Shown here piece after piece: positions 1-11,513 of a stretch of 64,000 nt of DNA (the stretch's first letter is position 1; every line of letters starts with the position of its first letter). The DNA comes from Thermodesulfovibrio sp. (GTDB lineage: Bacteria; Nitrospirota; Thermodesulfovibrionia; Thermodesulfovibrionales; Thermodesulfovibrionaceae). The DNA lies in NCBI GenBank assembly GCA_025057595.1, contig JANXBK010000005.1, forward strand, positions 1 through 64,000. Reading direction: 5' to 3'. A model generated the notes under the pieces. The model saw only the letters and a list, made by a program, of their open reading frames with translations. It was not told where the DNA came from and did not search any database. The translations under genes were made by a program, and so were the position numbers.

Positions 1-1
1 A

Positions 2-322
2 ACAGAAGTAGAGATAGCTGAAAAATCTATGGATGATGCAACTAAAAAAGTAATGGTAGGTGTTCAGCTAAGTGAGAAAGCATCAGAAATTTTAGGACAA
101 ATATTTACAAAGGCACAGGAACTTCAGAGTATGATCCAGCAGATAGCCTCTGCAACAGAGCAGATGTCGTCAGTAACAGATCATATAACACAAGATATCA
201 GTAGTATTGCAGAAAGCTCAAAAGAATTATCTTTGGCAGTAGAACAATCAGCACAAACAGCATCTGATTTAGCAAGAGTTGGAGGAGAGCTACAAATAGC
301 GATTGGAAGATTTAAGGTTTAA
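2..322 (+). CDS. Methyl-accepting chemotaxis protein, C-terminal fragment (5' end outside window)
   Basis: Frame open to window edge; MCP-like C-terminal heptads (IQQIASATEQMSSVTDHITQDISSIAESSKE...AQTASDLARVGGELQIAIGRFKV). Confidence 0.85.
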   Translation, partial: TEVEIAEKSMDDATKKVMVGVQLSEKASEILGQIFTKAQELQSMIQQIASATEQMSSVTDHITQDISSIAESSKELSLAVEQSAQTASDLARVGGELQIAIGRFKV

Positions 323-323
323 T

Positions 324-2825
324 TTACTTAATTTCTAAAATTTTTTTAAAAAACTCTTTTATACTGAAGGGTTTTGAAATAAAGGGCAATCCCTCTTTTA
401 TTAATGCGTTTACTTGTTCAATATTGCTTGCATATCCTGTCATAAATAGAAACTTCACATCTGGCTTTATTTCTCTAGCTCTTCTGTAAAGCTCTATCCC
501 ACTAATCCCTGGCATAACAACATCAGAAAGACAGAGATCAAATTTATCTTTGTAGTTTTCAAAATTATTAATGAATTCTAAAGGATTACTAAAAGATATA
601 ACTTCAAAACCATATGTTTTTAAAAGTTCTTCTGTCGCCTCTTTTACTTGAGGATTATCCTCAATAATGACGATTTTTTTTATCTTAACAGTTCTATCTT
701 TCTCTAAAGACTCTAACTGTTCAGTCTCTATTCTTATAATTGGAAAACAAATTCTAAAAGTGGTGCCTTTGCCTACTTCACTATAAAAATCGATAAATCC
801 TCCATGCTGTTGAACTAAACTATATACAGTTGAAAGCCCCAAACCTGTCCCTTTCTCTTTGGTTGTAAAAAAAGGATCAAATACTCTGTCTTTAATCTCC
901 TCAGGAATTCCACATCCTGTATCAGAAAAATATATACATGCAAAATCTCCTTCTTTAACATTTGGATAAATTTCTGTAAGTTGTCTCTCTATAGTTTTTC
1001 TTTCCAAACTTATTTTTATCATTCCACCCTCTGGCATAGCATCAATTGAGTTTACCGTAAGATTAAGAAGTATTTGAGTAAAGTGAGCTCTATCAATATT
1101 AACATAAAGTGGCTCAGGATACGTTTCAATTTCAAATAATATGTCTTCTCTAATTGTTGGCTTTAGAAGTTTTGCTTCTTCCTTAAGCACTTCATTTAAA
1201 TCGTAGGATTTAAAAACTAATGGTTGCTTTCTTGAAAAATAAAGAAGATTACTTATAAAATCCCGAGTTTTTTCTACTGAACTCATTATTGTATTTATAT
1301 ATCTTTCTATCTTTAAATTACCCCTAAAATGAAGACTCATTAATTGAGCACTACTGTATATAACTGTAAGCATATTATTCACATCGTGAGCAATGCTACC
1401 AGCAAGTCTTCCAATACTTTCCATCTTTTGTGCTTGAAAAAGCTGCTCTTGAAGCTTTCTTTTTTCAGTTATATCCTTAACTGTTGTAACAATATATAGT
1501 ATTCTGCCATCCTTGTCCTTAACAGCACCTGATGACAGAAGAGCGTAAAAAACAGACCCATCTCTTCTTTTTAGCAGAGTCTCAAAATTTTCAACATAAC
1601 CTCTTGTATTAATCTCTTTAATAAATCTTTTTCTGTCTTCTGGATTTTGATAAACTTCAGACGCTTTAACTCTAAAAGCAGAGATATCATTATATCCAAA
1701 CATCTTCAATCCAGCTTCATTTATATCAATAATATCTCCTTCCACTGTGGAGACAACAATTCCGTCTTTTGAGGTTTGAAATATTTTTGAAAGCTTACCT
1801 TCTCTATCTTCTATCTTAGATGCCATATCTGAGAGTTCCTTTGAAATTAAGTTAAACTCAGAAAAAATTGTATTTAAGGGTTTTATGCCATAGTTACCTC
1901 CCTTAATATCCTCTATAAGACTAAATAACTTATTAAGTGGTATTACAAATAAACGAGAAACACCTATTGTTATTAATACTGATAAGGCAGCTAAAATTAA
2001 AATTATCTGTATTATTTTGTCTCTTAATGTTGAATATCCTATATATGCAATCTTGTATTCGTTGCCAATAAATACATAAGCATCCATGAGAGGCAATGCT
2101 TTTGAATATAATAGATATTCTTTGTCATTAATTATAAACTTTTGAGGATACTGTGTTTCTTTAATTTCAACAATATTAGGAGTAAACATTCTGATATTTG
2201 CACCTTGTTTGACTAATTCTTCCTCATGATGGGCTAAGATATTTCCAGATATATCAAGAATAAATGAATAATAGCCTCTTTTTGAAAACTCCTTTAAAAT
2301 AGAATTAAAATCCGGTAAATCAATAAGTAAAACTAAGAATTTATTGGATAATTTCTCATAAAAGGCATAATAGGATTTTCTGTCTAAAAGAAAAATATGT
2401 GGTCCCGATAAGTTTTTTTTCTCTATTCCTTTAAAAACTCTTGTATTTCCTAAATAAAGACCTATTGCCTCTTTTCTGTAGGGATAAATCTCCTTAATAA
2501 AGCCTTGACTGTCAAAAACTATTAAATATTTTATAAAATCATAATGATTTAAAAAAAATTGAATTTCCTTTTTCTTATCCCTGTCGGACTTATCTGAGTT
2601 AATTATATTTAGGGTCTCTTTAAGAAATTTTCTAATTTCCTGAAGATAGTTTTCAAAGATAGAGGAAAAGCTCTCTATTAATGTTTCATATTCATTTTTC
2701 TTCTGTACAGTAACAAAATCTTTTGAATAAAAATATACTACTATATTTGCTGATAAAATTAGAAATAAAGAAAAGAGCAAAAGTAATCCAAAGATAAAAG
2801 TCTTAAAGTTTGTCTTAATCTTCAT
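324..2825 (-). CDS. Hybrid sensor histidine kinase (extracytoplasmic sensor, HAMP-like, PAS, HisKA, HATPase_c, C-terminal REC)
   Basis: N-terminal TM, PAS segment, H-box GRLAGSIAHDVNN, N/G boxes (NLTVNSIDAMPEGG, DTGCGIPEE, KGTGLGLSTVY), REC (IIEDNPQ...SDVVMPGISG...KPF). Confidence 0.92.
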   Translation of the reverse strand: MKIKTNFKTFIFGLLLLFSLFLILSANIVVYFYSKDFVTVQKKNEYETLIESFSSIFENYLQEIRKFLKETLNIINSDKSDRDKKKEIQFFLNHYDFIKYLIVFDSQGFIKEIYPYRKEAIGLYLGNTRVFKGIEKKNLSGPHIFLLDRKSYYAFYEKLSNKFLVLLIDLPDFNSILKEFSKRGYYSFILDISGNILAHHEEELVKQGANIRMFTPNIVEIKETQYPQKFIINDKEYLLYSKALPLMDAYVFIGNEYKIAYIGYSTLRDKIIQIILILAALSVLITIGVSRLFVIPLNKLFSLIEDIKGGNYGIKPLNTIFSEFNLISKELSDMASKIEDREGKLSKIFQTSKDGIVVSTVEGDIIDINEAGLKMFGYNDISAFRVKASEVYQNPEDRKRFIKEINTRGYVENFETLLKRRDGSVFYALLSSGAVKDKDGRILYIVTTVKDITEKRKLQEQLFQAQKMESIGRLAGSIAHDVNNMLTVIYSSAQLMSLHFRGNLKIERYINTIMSSVEKTRDFISNLLYFSRKQPLVFKSYDLNEVLKEEAKLLKPTIREDILFEIETYPEPLYVNIDRAHFTQILLNLTVNSIDAMPEGGMIKISLERKTIERQLTEIYPNVKEGDFACIYFSDTGCGIPEEIKDRVFDPFFTTKEKGTGLGLSTVYSLVQQHGGFIDFYSEVGKGTTFRICFPIIRIETEQLESLEKDRTVKIKKIVIIEDNPQVKEATEELLKTYGFEVISFSNPLEFINNFENYKDKFDLCLSDVVMPGISGIELYRRAREIKPDVKFLFMTGYASNIEQVNALIKEGLPFISKPFSIKEFFKKILEIK

Positions 2826-3922
2826 TTCATTCTTATAAACTTATTCTCTTTTACAATAACTATAAATGGCTCTGTTTCAGCATCTCCATATTTATTTATT
2901 TTAACCTCACCACAAAGGCCTTTAAACTTACCTAAGCTTACGATTATATCTTTAATTGAACTGCTCTCTTTTCCTTTTATTAATGCTTCTTTAATCAATA
3001 AAATGGCATTGTAGCCATTTATTGCAGCAGATTGAGGAATGTAGCCAAATGTTCTTAAAAATTTTTTCCTAAAACTTAGATACTCTTCATCTTCGACGTT
3101 TTCATCGTAGAAACCAATACTTATTATACCTTCTGAAAAATATCCTGTGTTTTCTATAAATCCATAAAATCTTGCCCAAGGACATATGATTATTTTTATT
3201 TCAGGGTTTATCTTTTTTATCTTTTGAGTTATAACTGAAGCATTAAAAACATCAGTGATAAGCATTAAAGCATCTGGACTAAAAGATACAACATCTTTTA
3301 CATAAATGTCATTCTCTGGAATTGGTATCCATTTAATACTTATTCTACCTTTAAGCATAGAAACAAAATTTTCACCTAAATCCATACTGTAAACTGGATT
3401 TCTTTTATCATAAAAAATTAAGATTTTCTTAGGTTTAAGTTTTTCGTTAACATATTGAGCTAAAACAGTCGCAAACTTTTTATTATTAGGTTCAAGAGTA
3501 ATAAAATAATCATCCTTCCCTACAAAGTAAGTTGATGAGACTGTAGGAGAAATAAAAGTGAGTTTGTACTCATTAATTAAAGACAGAAGAGCCTTAGCAA
3601 TAGTGCTTGTCTCAGGACCCACAACAGCAACTACTCCTTCCTTAATAAACTCATAAACATTTAATTTTGCTATTTCTAAATCATCTAAGGTATCTTTAAT
3701 AATAAGTTTTATTTTTCTTCCCTTTATACCACCCTTACTGTTTATTTCTTCTACAGCTAAAAAAGCTCCATCTCTTATCTCTCTTCCTAATTCAGGAGAT
3801 CTTCCTGAGAGAGACAGTAAAATACCTATCTTTATCGGAGGCTTCGGAGATGAGCAAAAGAGCAATAAAGATAAAGAGATTAAAAGTAAGAATCCTGCTG
3901 CCAAATAAAATTTTTTACTCAT
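2822..3922 (-). CDS. ABC-type branched-chain amino acid-like substrate-binding lipoprotein
   Basis: Lipobox-like LLLFC; PBP type I motif IKIGILLSLSGRSPELGREIRDGAFLAVEEINSKGGIKGRKI; 4-bp overlap with downstream kinase. Confidence 0.85.
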   Translation of the reverse strand: MSKKFYLAAGFLLLISLSLLLFCSSPKPPIKIGILLSLSGRSPELGREIRDGAFLAVEEINSKGGIKGRKIKLIIKDTLDDLEIAKLNVYEFIKEGVVAVVGPETSTIAKALLSLINEYKLTFISPTVSSTYFVGKDDYFITLEPNNKKFATVLAQYVNEKLKPKKILIFYDKRNPVYSMDLGENFVSMLKGRISIKWIPIPENDIYVKDVVSFSPDALMLITDVFNASVITQKIKKINPEIKIIICPWARFYGFIENTGYFSEGIISIGFYDENVEDEEYLSFRKKFLRTFGYIPQSAAINGYNAILLIKEALIKGKESSSIKDIIVSLGKFKGLCGEVKINKYGDAETEPFIVIVKENKFIRMK

Positions 3923-4020
3923 TGTTATGAAAAATTATATCAAAAAATTTCTAAAATTTTAGATAGCAAGTTAAAAAAATTAAGTTAACCTAACTATGGC
4001 TTGTTTAAACCTTAAAAATA

Positions 4021-4050
4021 TTGAAAAACATATAAAGAATTTTTTATACT
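4021..4050 (+). promoter_or_regulatory. Putative sigma70-type promoter (TTGAAA-18-TATACT) upstream of permease
   Basis: TTGAAA at 4021-4026, TATACT at 4045-4050. Confidence 0.45.
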
Positions 4051-4065
4051 GTATAAAATTTGCTG

Positions 4066-4114
4066 ACTTTCAGATGAGAAAGATTAAAAATTATTAAACT
4101 TTCAGGTGATAAAG
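4066..4114 (+). repeat. Pair of 17-bp imperfect direct repeats (ACTTTCAgRTGAkAAAG type), 32 bp apart
   Basis: actttcagatgagaaag (4066-4082) and actttcaggtgataaag (4098-4114), 2 mismatches. Confidence 0.5.
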
Positions 4115-4178
4115 AACTGTGCCTCAAATGGATTCTTCACAGCTTCGATCTTAGTCACTTTCAAAAATAGCACAAAAG

Positions 4179-5348
4179 ATGAAAGAAAGATATAAATTAG
4201 GGATAATTACTTTAATTTTTCTAATATTTTATTTTCTACCCATTGAAAATCAAAGATTTACAAATGCAATCTTTGAAGCCTTAGCTTTAGCAAAATGGTA
4301 TGCTCAAGAACATGTACTTTTATGTCTTATTCCAGCCTTTTTTATATCAGGTGCAATTGCTGTTTTTATAAATAAGGCTTCTGTTATGAAATACTTTGGA
4401 GCTAAAGCAAATAAGTTTCTATCCTACAGTGTTGCGTCTGTCTCTGGTTCAATTCTTGCAGTTTGCTCCTGCACGATTTTACCTCTTTTTATGAGTATTT
4501 ATCAAAGAGGTGCAGGACTTGGTCCAGCTATTACCTTTTTATATTCAGGTCCTGCTATAAATGTGCTTGCTATAATTCTGACTGCTAGAGTTCTCGGTTG
4601 GGATATAGGAGTAGCAAGAGCAGTTGGCGCTGTGCTATCCAGTATTATGATTGGATTAATAATGCATTTTATATTCCTAAAGGAGGAAAGGAAAAGGCAT
4701 ATTTATGAAGATTTTGAAATCATCAGGACTTCCACCAAACCTTCTTATCAGATAGCTCTTCATATTTTTTTTATGATCGCCTTTCTCATTTTTGCAAATT
4801 TGGAGAAACCTTCTGAAAGCGCTATAGCTTTTTGGTGGAGTATCTATAACTTAAAATGGGTGCTTGTTATTTTATTCTTAACAGTTATTATATTTATAAG
4901 CTTTAGATGGTTTGGTAAAAATGAGTTAATCCAATGGATTTATCAGAGTTGGTATTATGCTTATTTAATAGTTCCTTTACTTTTCATAGGTATTTTAGTA
5001 GCTGGTTTTCTTTTCGGAAGATTTGGACATGATGGGATTGTTCCTTCAGAGTGGATTTATTTAATTTTGGGAGAAAACTCTTTTCAAGCAAATTTTATTG
5101 CAAGTATAGTAGGTGCCTTTATGTATTTTGCTACTCTTACAGAGGTTCCAATTATTCAAGGCTTACTCAATGCAGGAACGAATAAAGGACCTGCTTTAGC
5201 ACTTCTGCTTTCTGGACCCGCATTGAGTCTTCCCAATATGATGATCATTATGAAAACTATAGGATTTAAAAAAACCGTTGTTTATGTAAGTTTAGTTATA
5301 ACTGTGGCAACTTTTTCCGGGATGCTTTTTGGAGTTATTGCTAATTAG
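4179..5348 (+). CDS. Permease (SO_0444/UPF0718-like metal/As efflux-type permease)
   Basis: Multi-TM; CSCTILPLFMSIYQRGAGLGPAITFLYSGPAINVLAI and GPALALLLSGPALSLPNM motifs typical of this permease family. Confidence 0.8.
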   Translation: MKERYKLGIITLIFLIFYFLPIENQRFTNAIFEALALAKWYAQEHVLLCLIPAFFISGAIAVFINKASVMKYFGAKANKFLSYSVASVSGSILAVCSCTILPLFMSIYQRGAGLGPAITFLYSGPAINVLAIILTARVLGWDIGVARAVGAVLSSIMIGLIMHFIFLKEERKRHIYEDFEIIRTSTKPSYQIALHIFFMIAFLIFANLEKPSESAIAFWWSIYNLKWVLVILFLTVIIFISFRWFGKNELIQWIYQSWYYAYLIVPLLFIGILVAGFLFGRFGHDGIVPSEWIYLILGENSFQANFIASIVGAFMYFATLTEVPIIQGLLNAGTNKGPALALLLSGPALSLPNMMIIMKTIGFKKTVVYVSLVITVATFSGMLFGVIAN

Positions 5349-6069
5349 TCTTAGCATAAATTAAATATTCAATGTTGCCTTTTTGTCCCTTAATTGGAGA
5401 CTCTATAACTCCTATAACTTTCAAATTTATATTTTCAAAAAAACTCCTTATTTCTTCTACTGCCTTCTTTCTTTTTTCTGGATCCTTTACTACTCCTTTT
5501 TCTACCTGTCCACGGCCAACCTCAAATTGTGGTTTAATTAATGCTACAATTTCTCCCTGAGACTTTAGAAATTCTAAAACTTTAGGTATTACAAGTTTTA
5601 AAGATATAAAAGATACATCTACTGTGGCTATATCAACATCTTCTGGGATTTTATCTCTGCTTATATATCTTATATTCGTTCTTTCAACTACTATAACCCT
5701 CGGATCAATCCTTAGTTTCCAAGCAAGCTGACCATATCCAACATCCACAGCATAGACTCGTTTTGCTCCATGCTGAAGCAAACAATCTGTAAATCCTCCA
5801 GTGCCTGCTCCCACATCTATTGCTACTTTACCTTTTACATCAATGGAAAACTCCTTTAAGGCACGCTCAAGTTTTAAACCTCCTCTGCTTACATAAGGAA
5901 GAGACTGCCCACATATTGTTATCTGAGCAGTTTCCTCTACGAGGGTACCAGGTTTTTCAATTTTTTGCCCATTTACAACTACTCTTCCTTCAATAATAAG
6001 TGCTCGTGCTTTCTGTCTACTTTCAGTTATACCTTTTTTAAACAGAAGACAGTCAAGACGAAGTTTCAT
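5341..6069 (-). CDS. tlyA: TlyA family rRNA (cytidine-2'-O)-methyltransferase (S4 + FtsJ-like)
   Basis: N-terminal S4 (RLDCLLFKKGITESRQKARALI), SRGGLKLERAL, DVGAGTGGFTDCLLQHGAKRVYAVDVG. Confidence 0.92.
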   Translation of the reverse strand: MKLRLDCLLFKKGITESRQKARALIIEGRVVVNGQKIEKPGTLVEETAQITICGQSLPYVSRGGLKLERALKEFSIDVKGKVAIDVGAGTGGFTDCLLQHGAKRVYAVDVGYGQLAWKLRIDPRVIVVERTNIRYISRDKIPEDVDIATVDVSFISLKLVIPKVLEFLKSQGEIVALIKPQFEVGRGQVEKGVVKDPEKRKKAVEEIRSFFENINLKVIGVIESPIKGQKGNIEYLIYAKTN

Positions 6070-6081
6070 TAAAATAAAGTT

Positions 6082-6162
6082 TTAGTCAAGCTCTTTTAGT
6101 AATTTTTTAATAAATTTTTTAAGAGTTTTTTTTAAAAATTTTTTAAAAATTTTTTTTAACAT
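6082..6162 (-). CDS. Putative micropeptide MLKKIFKKFLKKTLKKFIKKLLKELD (lysine-rich amphipathic)
   Basis: In-frame ATG to TAA between ispA-like stop (TAG, 3 nt upstream) and tlyA start; strict 12-nt/4-aa periodicity; no clear Shine-Dalgarno. Confidence 0.4.
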   Translation of the reverse strand: MLKKIFKKFLKKTLKKFIKKLLKELD

Positions 6163-6165
6163 AAA

Positions 6166-7065
6166 CTATGCAGTTCTATTTACAATAAATTTTGCAATCT
6201 TTCTTAATGGATCTGCTTTCTGATCAAATACTTCTATTGCCTCTAAGGCTTCTCTTATTAATTCCATTGCTTTTTGTTTTGATTTTTCAAGTCCAAATAC
6301 TTTTGGATAAGTCATCTTACCCTTTTGAAGATCAGAACCCCTCGGTTTTCCCATCTTTTCAGTAGTACTTTCTATATCTAGTATGTCATCTACAATCTGA
6401 AAAGCAAGTCCTACTGCCTTTCCATATATTTCAAGTCTTCCTATTTTGTCTTCAGAAGCTTCTGCCAGTATCGCTCCGGTTTTAACTGAAGCTTTTATCA
6501 TCGCAGCAGTTTTATGTAGATGAATAAATTTAACAGTATCTTCATCAGGCTCCTTACCTTCAGAAATCAAATCATAAGCCTGTCCTGCTACCATTCCTCT
6601 TACTCCTGCAGAAGTTGAAATCTCATAAATAACTTTTAAAAGTATGTCAGGATTTACATCTGCATAATCTGGATTTGAAAGAATTGTGAATGCCTCTGTT
6701 AGAAGACCGTCTCCTGCAAGTATTGCTATACCTTCACCAAAAACCTTATGATTTGTAGGTTTGCCGCGTCTCAAATCATCATTATCCATAGCTGGTAGAT
6801 CATCATGTATAAGAGAGTAAGTATGAATAAACTCCAATGCTACTGCGTAGGGAGTTATATCTTTGGTGCCATTACAGGCTTCATAAGAGGCTATACATAA
6901 AATTGGTCTTATTCTTTTACCTCCAGCAGTAAGAGAGTACAAAACCGATTCATGAAGAACAGAGGGAGTAATCGGAGTTTGGAAATAGTTTTTTATAAAA
7001 TTCTCAATTTTACTTTTTTTATCCTTTAGATACTGTTTTAAATCAAAATCTGTCGCTACTTTCAT
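6166..7065 (-). CDS. ispA: Polyprenyl synthetase (farnesyl/geranylgeranyl diphosphate synthase)
   Basis: GGKRIRPIL, first DDxxD-type LIHDDLPAMDNDDLRRGKPTNH, second QIVDDILD. Confidence 0.92.
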   Translation of the reverse strand: MKVATDFDLKQYLKDKKSKIENFIKNYFQTPITPSVLHESVLYSLTAGGKRIRPILCIASYEACNGTKDITPYAVALEFIHTYSLIHDDLPAMDNDDLRRGKPTNHKVFGEGIAILAGDGLLTEAFTILSNPDYADVNPDILLKVIYEISTSAGVRGMVAGQAYDLISEGKEPDEDTVKFIHLHKTAAMIKASVKTGAILAEASEDKIGRLEIYGKAVGLAFQIVDDILDIESTTEKMGKPRGSDLQKGKMTYPKVFGLEKSKQKAMELIREALEAIEVFDQKADPLRKIAKFIVNRTA

Positions 7066-7099
7066 AATTTAATTATAATTAATAGTTATAGTACAAAAT

Positions 7100-8635
7100 C
7101 TACTCCCATTCAATTGTTCCAGGAGGCTTTGATGTAACATCATAGACAACTCTATTTACACCTCTTACTTCATTGATTATACGATTTGAAAGTCTCTCTA
7201 AAACCTCATAAGGCAGTCTTGCCCAGTCTGCTGTCATGCCATCAACACTGTAAACAGCTCTTAAAGCAACTGTATACTCATAGGTTCTTTCATCACCCAT
7301 AACTCCAACTGTTTTCACAGGAAGTAGCACTGCAAAAGCTTGCCAAAGTTTTTGATATAATCCTGCTTTTTCTATTTCTTCAGATACTATTCTGTCAGCT
7401 TGTCTTAAAATATCGAGTTTTTCCTTAGTAACTTCACCGATACATCTTATTGCAAGTCCTGGACCAGGAAAAGGATGTCTATAAAGAATCTCATCAGGTA
7501 TACCAAGCTCTTTACCAAGCTGTCTTACTTCATCTTTAAAAAGCTCTCTCAGTGGCTCTATAAGCTTCAACTTCATTCTTTTAAGAAGTCCACCCACATT
7601 ATGATGACTCTTTATTGTAGCTGAAGGTCCTTTAAAGGAAACGCTTTCTATTACATCGGGATAAAGGGTGCCTTGTGCAAGAAATTTAACTCCTTCAATC
7701 TTTTTTGCTTCTTCTTCAAAAACTCTTATAAATTCAGCGCCTATTCTTTTTCTTTTTACTTCAGGATCTTTTATACCTTTTAATTTTTTTAAAAATCTCT
7801 CAGAAGCATCTATAACTTTCAAGTTTATATGAAAATTATCTCGTAGCATCTCTTCTACTTTTTGTCTTTCTCCTTCTCTCAGAAGCCCATTATCAACAAA
7901 GATACATGTCAGAGCATCTCTTACTGCTTCATGAACTAAAACAGCTGTCACTGTTGAATCTACTCCTCCACTTACTGCACAAACAACTTTGCAGTTGCCA
8001 ACTTTATCTTTGATTTCTTGAATAGCTCTCTTCACAAAAGAGTGCATATCCCATTGGCCTATGCAGCCGCATATTTTAAAAATAAAATTTTTAAGAATTT
8101 TAATTCCCTCTTCTGTATGGGCTACCTCTGGATGAAATTGAAGGGCATATATTTTTCTATCCTTATTTGCAACCGCAGCATAAGGTGAATTTTCAGTGTA
8201 AGCAATTCTTCTAAATCCTTCTGGAAGTTTGTTAATTCTATCAGCATGACTCATCCACACCACACTGTGTTGTTTGATATCAGAAAAAAGATCAGAGAAG
8301 TCTTCAACATATAAAATAGCTTTACCATACTCTCTTTTTTCAGCCTCTAAAACCTCTCCCCCTAAAAGATGCGCAATAAGTTGCATACCATAACATATTC
8401 CAAGTATAGGTATATTAAGATTAAATATTTCAGGATCAATAGTTGGTGCTTGAGGTTCATAGACCGAGGAGGGACCACCAGAAAGTATAATCCCCATAGG
8501 CTTTTTCTTTTTTATCTCTGACAAAGAGACTCCACAAGGAAGAATTTCAGAGTAAACTCTAAGTTCACGAACTCTTCTTGCTATAAGTTGTGTGTATTGA
8601 GAGCCAAAATCTATTACAATAATGATTTCCTGCAT
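7100..8635 (-). CDS. guaA: GMP synthase (glutamine-hydrolysing)
   Basis: GATase (ILGICYGMQ...QFHPEV), ATP-PPase SGGVDSTV, C-terminal [11 protein letters not shown]. Confidence 0.98.
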   Translation of the reverse strand: MQEIIIVIDFGSQYTQLIARRVRELRVYSEILPCGVSLSEIKKKKPMGIILSGGPSSVYEPQAPTIDPEIFNLNIPILGICYGMQLIAHLLGGEVLEAEKREYGKAILYVEDFSDLFSDIKQHSVVWMSHADRINKLPEGFRRIAYTENSPYAAVANKDRKIYALQFHPEVAHTEEGIKILKNFIFKICGCIGQWDMHSFVKRAIQEIKDKVGNCKVVCAVSGGVDSTVTAVLVHEAVRDALTCIFVDNGLLREGERQKVEEMLRDNFHINLKVIDASERFLKKLKGIKDPEVKRKRIGAEFIRVFEEEAKKIEGVKFLAQGTLYPDVIESVSFKGPSATIKSHHNVGGLLKRMKLKLIEPLRELFKDEVRQLGKELGIPDEILYRHPFPGPGLAIRCIGEVTKEKLDILRQADRIVSEEIEKAGLYQKLWQAFAVLLPVKTVGVMGDERTYEYTVALRAVYSVDGMTADWARLPYEVLERLSNRIINEVRGVNRVVYDVTSKPPGTIEWE

Positions 8636-8637
8636 AC

Positions 8638-10119
<1,482 letters not shown>

Positions 10120-10130
10120 TTAAAATTTGC

Positions 10131-10136
10131 TATAAT
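10131..10136 (+). promoter_or_regulatory. -10 element TATAAT for tRNA-Arg
   Basis: Perfect TATAAT 12 nt before the tRNA 5' end; -35 weak. Confidence 0.5.
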
Positions 10137-10147
10137 CATTGTATGAT

Positions 10148-10220
10148 GCGCCTGTAGCTCAGGGGACAGAGCGTGGGGCTCCGGACCCCAAGGTCGGAGG
10201 TTCAAATCCTCTCAGGCGCA
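10148..10220 (+). tRNA. tRNA-Arg (anticodon CCG)
   Basis: Cloverleaf: acceptor GCGCCTG/CAGGCGC, anticodon stem TGGGG/CCCCA with loop CTCCGGA, T-loop TTCAAAT; no encoded CCA. Confidence 0.95.
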
Positions 10221-11429
10221 TTACACTTGAGTAAGCAAATGTCCTAACTTCTCCTTTTTTGTTTTGAGATAATATTTATTTTTATCGTTAGGTTTTACCT
10301 CTATCGGAACTCTTTCAACTATCTTTAATCCATATCCATCTAGTCCTACAATTTTTCTTGGATTATTTGTCATCAATCTCATTTTTCTTACACCTAAATC
10401 AACAAGTATTTGAGCTCCAATTCCGTAGTCTCTTAAATCTGGTTTAAATCCAAGTTTTATGTTTGCCTCAACAGTATCGTATCCTTTTTCCTGTAGCTCA
10501 TAAGCTTTTAACTTATTAAGCAAGCCAATTCCTCTTCCTTCTTGTCTCATATAAAGAAGAACTCCCTTGCCTGCCTCTGATATCATCTGAAGTGCTCGAT
10601 GAAGTTGAGAACCACAATCACATCTTTTTGATAAAAATACATCTCCTGTTAAACACTCTGAATGAACTCTAACTAAAACCTCATCCTCTGGTTTTATATC
10701 TCCTTTAACTAAAGCGAGATGAATTTTATCATCAATGAGGGTGGTGTAGGCTATAGCTTTAAACTCACCATAATCAGTTGGAAGTTGCACTTCTACGATC
10801 TTTTTTACAAGTCTCTCATTTCTCATTCTGTAACGTATAAGATCCTTTATTGTTGTAATTTTAAGTCCGTGTTCAGCTGCAAATTTCATAAGTTCTGGTA
10901 CTCTTGCCATTGTGCCATCATCATTCATTATTTCACAGATTACACCTGCAGGATAACAGCCAGCAAGACGTGCAAGATCAACAGCTGCCTCTGTGTGTCC
11001 AGCTCTTTTAAGAACTCCTCCTTTTTGAGCTCTAAGAGGAAAAACATGCCCTGGTTTTACAAGATCTTCAGGCTTTGTCTTAGGATCTATTGCTGTAAGA
11101 ATAGTTACTGCTCTATCATAAGCTGATATTCCTGTTGTAACACCCCTACGCGCTTCAATAGATACAGTAAAAGCAGTCTGATGAGGAGACTCATTAACAT
11201 CTACCATCATTGGGAGTTTTAACTCATCAACCCTTTCAGGGGTTAAAGCAAGACATATAAGTCCACGAGCATGCTTAGCCATAAAGTTTATTGCTTGAGG
11301 AGTTACTTTCTCAGCTGCAATAAAGAGATCTCCTTCATTTTCTCTGTCTTCATCATCAACTATAATAATCATCTTGCCTTGAGCTACGTCATCTAAAACT
11401 TCTTCTATTGAGTTAAACTTAACTTCCAT
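10221..11429 (-). CDS. ribBA: Bifunctional 3,4-dihydroxy-2-butanone 4-phosphate synthase / GTP cyclohydrolase II
   Basis: [17 protein letters not shown] (RibB) and [24 protein letters not shown]...RQEGRGIGL (RibA). Confidence 0.97.
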   Translation of the reverse strand: MEVKFNSIEEVLDDVAQGKMIIIVDDEDRENEGDLFIAAEKVTPQAINFMAKHARGLICLALTPERVDELKLPMMVDVNESPHQTAFTVSIEARRGVTTGISAYDRAVTILTAIDPKTKPEDLVKPGHVFPLRAQKGGVLKRAGHTEAAVDLARLAGCYPAGVICEIMNDDGTMARVPELMKFAAEHGLKITTIKDLIRYRMRNERLVKKIVEVQLPTDYGEFKAIAYTTLIDDKIHLALVKGDIKPEDEVLVRVHSECLTGDVFLSKRCDCGSQLHRALQMISEAGKGVLLYMRQEGRGIGLLNKLKAYELQEKGYDTVEANIKLGFKPDLRDYGIGAQILVDLGVRKMRLMTNNPRKIVGLDGYGLKIVERVPIEVKPNDKNKYYLKTKKEKLGHLLTQV

Positions 11430-11513
11430 TCTACTCCTCCAAAAAATGGTAAAAATTTTATTTTAATATATCAAATGATAAAAAATTTTTCCAAAAAGTT
11501 GTAATATAAAAAT

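Noticed and set aside
4060-4170. Short repeats resembling a mini-CRISPR
   Set aside because: Repeats are only 17 bp with mismatches, the spacing gap is 15 bp, there are no further units and no cas genes; interpreted as operator-like.
10719-11126. 135-aa plus-strand ORF antisense to ribBA
   Set aside because: Fully inside ribBA, low-complexity Ser/Cys/Phe-rich composition expected from antisense of AT-rich coding sequence.
11430-11513. Possible FMN riboswitch ahead of ribBA
   Set aside because: The divergent spacer is only ~84 bp, AT-rich, and lacks the conserved RFN helices.
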